This document shows, piece by piece, positions 28,501-40,500 of a stretch of DNA of 64,000 bases (the stretch's first letter is position 1; the number at the start of each line of letters is the position of its first letter). The translations under genes were made by a program, and so were the position numbers. A model generated the notes under the pieces. It did no database searches and was not told the origin of the DNA. It saw only the letters and a program-made list of their open reading frames with translations. Origin of the DNA: Acanthococcus lagerstroemiae (lineage: Eukaryota > Arthropoda > Insecta > Hemiptera > Eriococcidae); assembly GCA_031841125.1 (NCBI GenBank), contig CM063109.1, positions 68,826,914 to 68,890,913 on the forward strand. The letters run 5' to 3'.

Positions 28501-31500
28501 TATCTGGGCCCGGTGCTGTATTAAACTTTGGTTTCCTTAAAGCTCTTGTAACCTCATCTTCCAGAATTTGCTCTACTTCATTCTGATTTTTCAAGTTTAA
28601 TTCCCATTTCTCCATGTCTTGCCCAAGTGTTACTTCTTCTTGTACCTGTACAGCTTTTCGTGAAATGCCGTTGCTCTTTTTACTATTTGTTCCCTCTCAA
28701 ATATGAAACCATTATTACCCCTCATTTTGGGTAGGATGTTAGTACCCTTTGAAATTTCTTTTTTTGCCTTTTTTATTGATCAGGTTTCCTTCAGTACATT
28801 TTTTATAATTTCAGTTTCGTATTTACCGATATTTTTTTTAATGTTTCTTTTGACTAACTTGTTGATCTCTGTGAGCTCAGTACTTTCTACGAGTTTTTAA
28901 TTTCTTTTTCTTGAGTGTCATTCTTCTTTCTATGAGGTTTTCTGTTTGTATACTCAGTTTATCATTTATTTGTGTCTCAATCTTTAGACTCCCTACATCG
29001 TTTCTTTAAAATGTATGTCTCAATTTTATCGTATTTTGCTTGCATCCTCTCAGTGGTAACTATACTGTTTCCAATTTTTCTTGTAATATGTTCAAAGCTT
29101 GTGGTATTTTATAAATAGAAATAATGTACCTCTTATTTAATTTTTACTTTGGTGTACTGAAATGTTCGTTATATTTGGAAATTTTAATTTGCACCTCATC
29201 CCCATCCTGATGTGATCTGAGCTGAAGTATAAAATTGAAATAATATCCATGTCCATTACAATTTTCATTTCATTGATCAAAATATGTTTTTTAACTTCCT
29301 ATTAGGTGACTTCCATGTCTATTTCTTGTTACCACTCTTTTTGAAAAACGATCCAGCTATTTTTAAATTATATTTATCGGCTAATCCTAACAGCCTTTCT
29401 CCATTTTCGTTTGTTTCTCTTTTAGTATATTTACCAACATTTCTTCTATTTCCCTTATTTTCACCCACCTAGGCATTAAAGTCCCCCATTATTGTTGTAC
29501 AGTATTCTCTTTCATTTTCATAAATGTGGCTCAACTGGTCATAAAACTTTTCGATCTCCACCACTGAAGAGTCTAGTGTAGGTGCATAAACTTGGATTAT
29601 CGAAATTTTGGTTCCTTTATTTGTTTCAATTTTCAATACTGCTACGCGTTCACGTATACCCTATATTTCTTTTACGCGGGGTACCCACAGTTCCTTGATG
29701 TAGAAACCTACTCCCCTGTAATTGTTGACCCAAAATAATAAAAGAAATTACCATTTCTCCCTTTGAATAAATTTTCCCCTTTCCTTTTTGTATCTGATAT
29801 CTTAATTATATCCCACTTTAACCCCTCCAACGCATTTTATAATTCCAAAAATCTTCCCTCGTTCGCTAACCTTTGGCAATTAAAGAACTAAATTCTCATA
29901 TTTTCTGTCTTTATTTTTGTTTCCCCCATTTCTTCTGTTTCGTGGTCTGGGTGAAGAAAACAGAAAGCTAGTTCCAGATGACCTATTTTAAAATAGGAAA
30001 ATAAAAATATAGGTTATGAAACCCAAAGACCTCTTTAAAATAGAAAATAGAGAAGGTCGTTCTTTTCCAGATCGGTATTTCTAACTAGCTATTTTATATG
30101 CTCAGAATCCCAAACGTCTAACTTCACATGCTCGATATTTGGAAAAATATTGTTTTCTCTCAACTTGTTATAATGCGAAAAATATTCGGGCACAAGTTTT
30201 AGATGGAAATTTGAATAAACTTCAAATATGAAATTATTTGACTTTACGAACTAGATTGATGGCTCCTGGGGAAGCTATGAATGGGGATGAAGAAGGAGAA
30301 CTAGAAAATAAAATTTGAGAATGGTGTAGGTTTCTAGCTTTTTAAGTCGCTGCTTCCGATTTTGGGATTAATTTTGCGATCTGACATCCTTAAGTGCCAC
30401 CAAAGTTAAAGCCAAATAATAGAGTAATAATAATAATAATAATGCTTCGGGATTGTACTCGATTTATGGGCTCTCAAGGTTACTAAGTTCGATTGTGCGG
30501 TTGGTTTTTACATAAGATCCAATTGTTATGCCACCAAGGAAGTTCAGATCAAATATTTTTTATTTATTTATTTTGAGATTGTATTCGATTTATAGGTTTT
30601 CTAAATTAATAAACTCGATTTTACAAATGATTTTAGATCGCGGCTTATAGGGGGCTACCGGAGTAGGTTAAACCAATCAATCTTTCGAGGTACTAAATTT
30701 ATATCACGAAGGGTTATATTGTGCTTCGTTTTTTCTGACATGTCAACTTCGCCCACTTGAAGGGTCAGATTTCTGTTTTGGTATTCAAGTCGAAGTCTGA
30801 TCAGAAATCTGACTCTATGGTCACAATCAGTGACACAAGAAGCCCATATTCCGATGTTTTATTCGATCTGTTCCCACTTAATCTCCATTTTGATTATCCT
30901 CTTCCTAGACTCTCGTTGGAGAGGGGCAGGGATGGGATAACCACACTGCAAAATTTATTTTGGTAATAAAGAGAAATAAGTCGAATAAAAATCTATTTAA
31001 AAGAAAATAAAAATAGGTTATTTGATAAATAGGTTTTCAACCTGATTTTTTTTTCTTTTTGTGTGTGTGTTACCGGATAATTTATTTAGAAACTAACATC
31101 AATAAAGAGTAATTCTAATAACTAATGATATTTAGAATGATGAGTTTCAAGACTGCATTAAAAGAATACAGTTTTCTGTTGAACTCCATTAAATGTTACT
31201 GTGAGCTTCGAGCTGCAATAAAAATTAGAAGAAAATGAAACACATTTTCAAAAATCGGGTTTCTCAATTTTTTTTTTTTTTCTTGACAAAAAAAATTATT
31301 TAAAAATCAAACATTATTTACAAATGGGAAATTTATTGAAACATTTATTTAAAGAGGAAAATGGAAGTAAAATTTCTTAAAATTTATCTAAATAATTATT
31401 TACCTCTTTAAAAATTGCAAATATGTAATACCAATCCCTGGAAAGAAGGGGGGGAGGCAATGCACGGATTTTTTTGAGCCCCTTGAAACTGACAACGCGT

Positions 31501-34500
31501 TAAAGAAACAAATTCACGTTTTTATGACATGAATCGGTAACGTGTGAAAATCAGGAGATACAAGTAAAGTGAGATGTTTGAGGTGAAAGAAAGTTTGAGA
31601 AGTCAAGAAGTATAGGTACAAATTTGCGCACGAATATTTCTAACAACACCAGAGCCATAGAGAGAGTAATCGGATTTTCTCCTCATGGACGTAAACTAGA
31701 TGAAATTACTACTGAACACACGAATTAGGTTACTATCGTACATTTTCTCCTTTAATCGCCTGAATTGTGATGGTAATATTGAAGTAATTTCAAAAGAACA
31801 TAAGTCAGGAATTAAGATAATGAATTCTAAATCGAAAAAAAAATGAATAAAATTGAAGTTTTAATAAAATTTATAGGGAAAGAAATATTTTTATTATTTA
31901 AATTATTAAATCCACATTCAATTGAATTTAAAGAATTTTTATTATATAAATTTTTTTCTCACTTACCGGTCTGAAGGAAACTATAGCTGTCTGGCATATT
32001 ACAGTTTTTTTCTTGATTAAAATTGAGGGAGAAAATTATACCACTAACCCCGCAGTCCTGGCTCCGGATGTACGAAGGATACTGCGGGCCGTGGTTAACT
32101 AACAGTGGTATAGCCAACCTATTGTTCGAGGGGTGTCTGGTCTTAAACAAAAGGGGAGGAGTTGTTAGAGAGAGTGCTAAAATGAGAAAAACCACTATTT
32201 GACGAAGTCACAAAAGAGAGGGTCAGATCCCTCGACCCCCCCTTGGTTAAGTCATCAGTGTTAACTGATCAAGAATGCAGACATCCGGTGGCAAGTCACT
32301 CTATAGAACTTTAAAAATTTACTCAATTTGGGATCCCCTCTTTCACTCATTCTTACGCAACTGGATGAAAAGTTATTCGGATTATCTGGAACACGCGTTG
32401 AGTGTTACTTGTTCCAAAAACTTCTATCTCCCCAGCACACCTTCCGGAAACATGAACCTCGAGTTTCTCAACCTCCGGAACTGAGCAGCAACACCACCAC
32501 AGCTGCACAACTAGGTATGCGATTTATCTTTTTAGATTCGTGGTTTCGGCGCTTACCGAAGAAATATAAACGATATTCTACGGTGTTACTTCACGATTGC
32601 ATTTCCGCAGTCGAGTTACGATGATCGAACCAACGACACGGCCAAAACCGCAAATTAGAATTTTCTCAAAAGTTAAATACCTCATTAACAATCTAAATTG
32701 TTATGCAATTGTTGGTTGTCTCGATCTTTGCTTGTTTGTAAGTAAGTGATATACCCACCGATGACTTGTACCACACAAACTGCATCGTCGTAAAATAATT
32801 ATGGCACACGATTATGATGTAGTTATAATGGCGGCACCAAATGGTATTGTAATAAAATGGAAACAGGTTTCAGGACTATGAAACGAGAATACGAATGTGG
32901 TTCCAGGTTAATAAGGCATTCTGAATTAAAAGATAAGAGTGAAATAAATTACGCCGGACACGCGCGAAAAACTCACGCATCCGATATTCTGTTAGTGAGG
33001 CACCGGCCGTAAATTAAACGAAAAAAGGCCGCTTGATTCCGTCGTTGGTAAATATTCAAATTAATTACTTATTTCTGTAGTGCTGAATTTCCACACAGGT
33101 TAGTGTACGAGCAGTTGAGGAAAAAAAAAATGCCAACTGATCTGAGTCTTGAACACAAAATTTTTGAATCAACGAAAAAGCTGCCCCAGTGCAATTCAGT
33201 GTCTCAGTTCGGATTTCTGATGAAAGATTCATAAATTTCAGGTCATTTTCATTACGATAACGTGCATGAAGCCCCAGCAATATTGCGGGCTCCGTCCTCT
33301 GAGTTCTGGTTCGGAAGCGATTCAAGTCAAAGAGAAAGTTTATAGGTGCATAAACGAATTTAGGTCCACGAACTTATTACTAATTTTCTCCCATTTATTT
33401 GTTTTGGTTGTATACCTCCCACTAAAGAGAACACTGTAGACGTTACTGGAGACCCCCCCCCCCTAAAAAATTTCGATCCAACTTGTATAATGTATTCCAA
33501 TGATAATAATTTCTGCTATTAATTTCAATTATATTTTTTTGATTAAATTAAACTTAAACAGATTTATAATCATAATAATTTTACGAACAAAACTAGGAAT
33601 ATTCCCTTTCCCTGATTAAATAATATTTAATTGTCAAATCCATTATTGAAGTAATTGTTTTCTAATTAGCTTCGCTTTAAAAATTCCTTGTTCGAAGACA
33701 TAGGAGAATAGAGGAATTAGATGTCCCAAACTATAGCAAACAGATTTGTTTGCCCCATCAAAAATATACATATTATGTTGCAGTTAATGTGTATAATCAG
33801 TTAAAGTGAACAATTTCATAAGGATACTTATCAATTTTCTGCCCTTAATTCCTTCTCTTATTGACGGATCACGGTGAAATTCAGGAAAGCTGCAATTTTC
33901 ATTTGCCTGCATCTCATTTGGAATTTTCAGCCCTGTCGACTTCAAAGAGCATCATACAGAGGCCATAAACAATCAAACGTCCTGGTTTTTCACAATTTAT
34001 AGTCTTCGGAAGGTGTTCTTTCAAAGCGAGACCAAGCTGAAACTTTGAATTGTCGTGTAAACAGACAAAAATTAAATACCTTCAAAATTTTGAGTCAATT
34101 ATTTTGTAAGGGAAGAAACCAGGGGCCAGGAACTAGCGAGAATTTCTATGAAATTATATATTTTAACTGATTATACACAATAACGGTAACATATGTATAA
34201 AGTTACGCTAATGAGATTTGAAAATGACTGAAGTAAAAAAAAGTTCTCTATACTCTACACGAGTTTTTGAAAATCATTATTTTCATGCTTCCACATACTA
34301 TGAGCTCCAGAGTCCTAGAAGTTCCCTCTGAGCCGGAAGCGGAGAGAGAGGCCGTTAGAAATTAATGGGTTCTAACTCCGAATAATGATCGTTTCGGTTC
34401 TTATTGGGTTCCATTTTTCGCGGAAAACAATAGTCCCGGTTCTGAATTCGGTTTCGGCTCCAGGCAAATGAATTATGACTTTTAGTTCCAAGACTTGAAG

Positions 34501-37500
34501 TGAGATAACAATTTCAACCTTCAAGTTTTAATAAACAAGCTAAAATTAAAAAATAAAACGAACTTTTTGCTTCCGGTTTTGCACCGGACTTGAAAAGATG
34601 AAATTCTCTAGGTCCTGCTGGAAGGGGGTCTGGTTAGCCGAGTGGATAGCGCGGTGGTCTCAGAATCCGAAGGTCCTGGGTTCGAGCCCACGTAGCAAAT
34701 CACCAGATTTCGATCTGGGCCGGTTTTTCGGCCAGAAGGGAAGAGGGCTAAGACAGCCCTAACAGCCTCCCCGACGTCTCTGAAGTAATGCTCGAAAGGG
34801 CGGATTCCAGGACTCAAATTGAGAGCAAATTAGAGAAAGGTCCTGCTGAAAGTAGGTTCCTCCCACTACGCTACGGGCTCAATCATAACACAGAATCAAA
34901 ATCTCTTCAGAAAATGCTCATTTAGCTCGTAGAAAAAGTATTATTACTTTTCTTTGATTTTTTTTTCTCTTCCGGAAGGAAAAATACCTATCAGTGATAC
35001 AAAAAGTCAAAAAAAAAAATCACTTGATATTTTGAACCGCTCTATTCGAGATTTCCGAATTTGACCCATCAAAATACTTCTTTTAGTACGCCTCCCGCTC
35101 ACCCAGAGAAATCATGCAAGTGTTAATTTCCAAAAATATGAAAATTTATGTCCATCTTGCCACAAACAAATCTTGTAATTCATTATCGAGAACTGGTAAA
35201 ACCCTGCTGATTAACATTAGATTTCCACCTGACCAGAAATAGTCAGTATTACAGTACCAATCGTGATTTTCGCTATTTGTAAATTTCAAATCACCAAAAT
35301 TCCAAAGGAAAAATTTACACAATGGCTTTAATCATTTTTCAAAAAATAGTAACTATTACGATTTTAATGCAGGTGGTATATTTTGACCGATGAGTTTCAA
35401 GTGATCAAGCCCGTAATTAGGGAGTGCAGGGAGACGGAACTCCCCCCCCCCCGATTTGACCAATCTGAGCCCCTGTTTTTAAAATTGTTTTTTGCATGTC
35501 AAAAGAAAACGTTGTAGAATCTGAAGAGAAAACTGAGGGGAAAATAAAAAATTGGAAAAAATAGTATGTACCTCATCTGGTATTGAAATTGATGTTGAAT
35601 CCGAGTTCCAACAGATAAAGTAAAAAAAAGAGTTAGAGGCTAATTTTTACGGGGCCATTCTCCGAATAAAACATAAAACGTGTAACTCATTAATATCTTG
35701 AGCAAGAGAAGGGCTATAATCGATTTTTTTTTTAACTAGTAGTTCTCAATCTCCGCTATCGTATCAGCCAGTTAAATAGTGCTATTTATGCCCCTAAAGA
35801 TTTCCACAGCTCTCAATAGCAACAAAAGTTCCATCGTAGTCTCCGTAACCACTCCTATTTTTCATCTTTCAGTAGCGCGCAAGGTGATATATTATCCTAG
35901 TAAAATCTTGTTTATTATTTTTATTTAGAGTGGAATGTTGCCGCAATCACTTAAGCTTAATATCAAAAATTTTGGCCACTTTGGATAGCCTACAAGACGC
36001 CCTGAAGTCGTGTAACCACTTTCATTCCTTCGTAGTTGCCTATTTCTTTGGCTGCATGCTTCACATGATATTTACTGCTGAGAAAGCTGGCCACACAGAG
36101 TCCTTATCACAACAGGGCTCATGCGCGCTAGCCACATATGAAATTTTAATTTTCTCCATCAGTACAGCATAGATGAACAGTTTTCTGTGAAAAGGTGAAT
36201 TTCTACGCTCTCAACCTTCCATTGTAGTCAACACTGATTAATCCGACTATAACTATCCAAAGTATGCCCTAATGCTCCATTCGGCACAAGTCAGTACTGT
36301 AGATGACACTGCAGCGCCGGATTTACACATGTTCGACTTGTTCGGTAGAACAGGGCGGCAAAATTTGTCAAAAAACTTCGAATTTGAAATCAAACCGAAT
36401 AGTAAAAAGAATAAACTTCATAACTTGAGACACACGTGTAAGGTGCGCCAGAAGGCTAGAGACACCCTTTTTCTCAACATTTGAGAGGGCGGTAAAAATG
36501 AATTCAAACAGGGCGGCAGCATGCCTTAATCCGGCTCTGTGACACTGTAATGCTCCATTCTTCATTGTAAGGTATGCTGGGATGCTTTGGGTGGTGACTT
36601 CATCAGTTTTTCCTTCGTTGTTTACACAACTCTTTTCCATTGTGGTTTGCCGAAATTCCTTTGTTGTTTACAAATTATGTCCCCGGCCCTCAGTAATGTA
36701 GTGGGAGATTGTTTGACCCCAGGGTCACCTTCAAAGGGGTAAGTTCGACATTTCATGAAAAAAAACAAAAAAACTACAAATATTACTTTCAAATTATCGA
36801 AAAAAAAAACACCTTAAATTATGTTTTATTTGGAGAATGACCCACATAAACTTAAGTCAGTGGCACACTTTCAGAAAAGGGATATGGATTTCAAAGTACA
36901 AAGCTACAATAACAATTTGAGACATAAAAATCCCGGAAAAGTTCGTTTTAAAAGAATTTCGCTACCCTTCTCTCTTCTTGTTAGAAAAAATTAATTGGTT
37001 GGGTGTCCTCTCGGCGTGCCCCAGGTCCGCTCTTCCAAAGAATCATGGCTACGGGCCTGTAAATGATTGATTTTACACCCTTTATTTGTATATTACTAAT
37101 TTGTTTTTTCATGCTGCCTGTTGCTGGAACTGAGCGCCAAGTGCATCAGCTGTGAGCACGATGGACGCACGGCTTCATCTTGCTCTGTGAATTCATTTTT
37201 TCAATTATTGCGGAGGAATTGTAGTTCGACCCGCGCTGAAAAGTAATTTTATTTACTTTGCTGCGCGAGTAAGGTCATTTATGAAGGTCTCCTGTAGTTT
37301 CAAAATGGGTCATTTTGGGAACGCGCAGCCGTTCGCAAAACACGCATTCTGTATGTAGGTATTATAAAAAGAGGAATTTCATATCATTGCCCCAGAACTT
37401 TACTGTAACCTTTACCACTGCTCCACTACTGTTCGATATAGGAACCCTAAAACTATATCAGCAGCATCTACCCATCATCCATTCGACGATTAGATGTGCG

Positions 37501-40500
37501 TTCATAACGGATCATATTATGAAAACGATCTTCCAACACCAGCGTGTCTTTTTACTACCGAACATGATCTTGACGTAACGTAATATCGTCTTTTCTTTCC
37601 CATCGTAAAGTGAGGCCACCTATAAAATATTTTAACACCCAAATGGATCTTCTCGGTCGTACCTATAATTTCACTAAAGTTTCACATAACTCACGATTTA
37701 CCAGCTAATCTGAGAATGCTGGATGTTTCGGATTCACTTTCCGATATTTCTCTTCTCAATCTGCAAGTATGCACCCGAAGTGCATCGAGCAAATAGTTAG
37801 CATGCCGTCTCATGTTGCTGTTTGTCTTAACAGATTCGCGCCGTCGATCTTAGTTCAACGGTTCATTGGGTCTAGTATATACCTACTGTGCAGCAGTGAA
37901 AGTAAAGTAAACCGAAAGATACGAGTTGACAAGATCCACCGTCGTAGATCGCATTCGATTCGCTGTTGAAAATATTCGACTGCAATGATCAATTAAAGCT
38001 GTCAGTGCGAGAACACGCGGTTCTTGTGACTGTTCAATTCTGTGCGCCATCACACCGAGCACGGGGGGCTCGTTATTTACGCCGACATTACATGCTACAG
38101 ATGAGCTTCGCTCGTTTAGAATAGCTTAATTTTATTTAAACGAAAAACACATTGAAAGAACTTATACTGGCATTACGAATACCTATGCGTGGTTTACTTT
38201 TACAAAAGTTAATTTAATTTCGATTCCTAATGAGAATGATGCGCTCATTGTAGGCTGGAAAATCTTATATAGTTACAGGTTGATAGATTTTAAAATCGAA
38301 ATAATAGAATGAAAATGAGACATTATAATTGAAAAATAATGTAGACGAATTGGATTCTCTTTCCGATTTCATTAAGGTAACTAAAGTATGCCCTCACATA
38401 CGGCGTCGCACTAAGGAAGGAATATTTAGGCTTCGTGCCCTCGCGCAAGGATGAGCCCTAATGAGAAATATACTTGAACCTCCAACACAGTGAATAAGTT
38501 TGCAAATACATACGTAGAGGTTTTAGGAGCTGCCAAAGTAAACAAATTCGGAAGAGCTTGAGGGGTAGTCTAAGACTTTCAAGATGAGTCTTAAAGAAGT
38601 CGTGAAAAGTCTGAAACTAGTTTAGAAAAGTGCGAAGGAGTTCCAAAACGTTCTAAACTTGTCTGATGAGTCTTAAACATTTTGAAACTAGTCTAAACGG
38701 ATCTTAAACAGTTAACAGATTGATAAAATTTTCGCAAGTATGAAAATTTTCAAAGTTCCCCAAGAGTGTTCAACGAATTTAACCCGTCTTTCAACAGGCC
38801 TAAAATAGTTCTAAGTGAGTTCGAAAGAGTTTTAGAAGGTGTGTTAGACGTTTCTTGAAAAAACTGGAGACACTACTATAAGATCATTAAATAAGTTTGA
38901 AAGAGTTTTAAGCAAGCCTGAGAGTCTTGAATTTATTTAACTAAGGCAGGAAAAGTCTGAAAAGCACTTACATCTTCCGAAACAGTCAGCTCATCAAGTG
39001 AAACCTGAATTTTTTTCAATATTCAGTCAAATTTTGCTTACTTCATTTTTATGCGAAAAGCAAAATTCTTGTTGGGACCATCATCAATGTTTAGAAAACA
39101 TTTCTTCTTGTTCCACTTTGGTACTCCTGCAATCAAATTCGAAAATTCTTATGCCAAGAAAGGGACGGGAGTTAAGCTTCTTTGCTTCTTGCGTGTTGCT
39201 TCTCATTGCGATAAAAAAAATGCCTCACGTGTAATATAAGGCCTCCCAAATGCTAAGACCACCTCTGGAACAACAATATGGCTAGCCATGAGGACAGTCA
39301 GTAGTTCGGTGATAAGTTCGATACTTGATTAATTATTTTGCCGTGAACGCGTACAACAAATAGATTTGATTTGTGGTATGAGACAGAAGGTTCCTGGCTA
39401 CATATTTGTGAGGCCTTGAAGATTTACAGATTTTCACTTTTTTTTTGCTTCTAACTCTATACCAATATATACTAAATTCCGTAATGATCTCTCATTTAAT
39501 TATACGAAATTACGTTCTTAGTGTATTAACGTTTGTACTTTATTTGGAGAAGAATGTCCTAAACTATTTGAAATCAGATGACAATTTTAGTCGCTGAATT
39601 GTATCTAACAGAAACAAGAAACCTCCAGTGTTTGTGCTCAATTTTTTGTTTAAAAGGCACAAACAAAATAACCTTTCGAAGAAGAATGTCAATGGGAGGC
39701 TGAGACAGCTAATTTAGTGGGACAATGGCCCCAACTGCCCCCTCTAAGGAAAAACAAAAATTAAGGAAAACGGAAGACCGTGTTTTGCGCTTGTGCCTGT
39801 CAGGCTTTCTAACTGACTCTAGCTGTCTTAAGATCTGTCCGTGTTCATTTGTCTGTTTGTCTCAGATCCAAAGAAATTTTCCTGAGTAGAAGAGAAGGAA
39901 TTGGCATAGGCTACACTTACATTAAAAAACTTTAGTGTCTTGTTTCGATTGCTCTTCTTGCGATGAAAAAGAAATCTTCCGTTGAAAAGAGGTTGTATTT
40001 CCTTCCACTCCTCCCACAGTGCCATTCACTTTGCTTTGCTTTATCTACGGTTGTGGTACAAAAAGGAGGAAAATTAGTTTTCAAGGCTATAAGAGTCAAA
40101 TTGTAACCCATAAAATTGAAGCCCTCTGAGTTATTTGTGCTGCATAGTGCGTACCAAACTAGTGGAATACAATTGTTTTTAGCATAGGCCCCAAAAAAGT
40201 CAAAAACGGAAGGTTAAACTAACACCTTACAGCACTACAAATTGATGGGCGGGGCGGCGAACAGCTGTTGTTAATTCATCTCAGTCGACACGAGTAAAGT
40301 AAATATTTTTTTCATATTGTTGTATCATAATCCAGTTTTTCTCCAGCCACTGATGCGATACTCGAAAGGTAGTTTCCGGGGCCGGGGGTGCTGTGTCTCA
40401 CTTGGAGATTTTGGCACTTGAATTGGAGAAGAGCTTATCATTTAGAGTGGAGGGGGGGGGGGGGTAAATGAAAATAATCGGCGAATAGAGTAGGTGTCTT

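Noticed and set aside
34631..34700. Functional tRNA gene
   Set aside because: A and B boxes are present but there is no paired acceptor stem, and it is embedded in a SINE with target duplications.
40356..40410. Hammerhead ribozyme in the GC-rich repeat core (CTGATG...GAAA)
   Set aside because: The invariant A after CTGATG is C, and no convincing stem III or stem I could be drawn.
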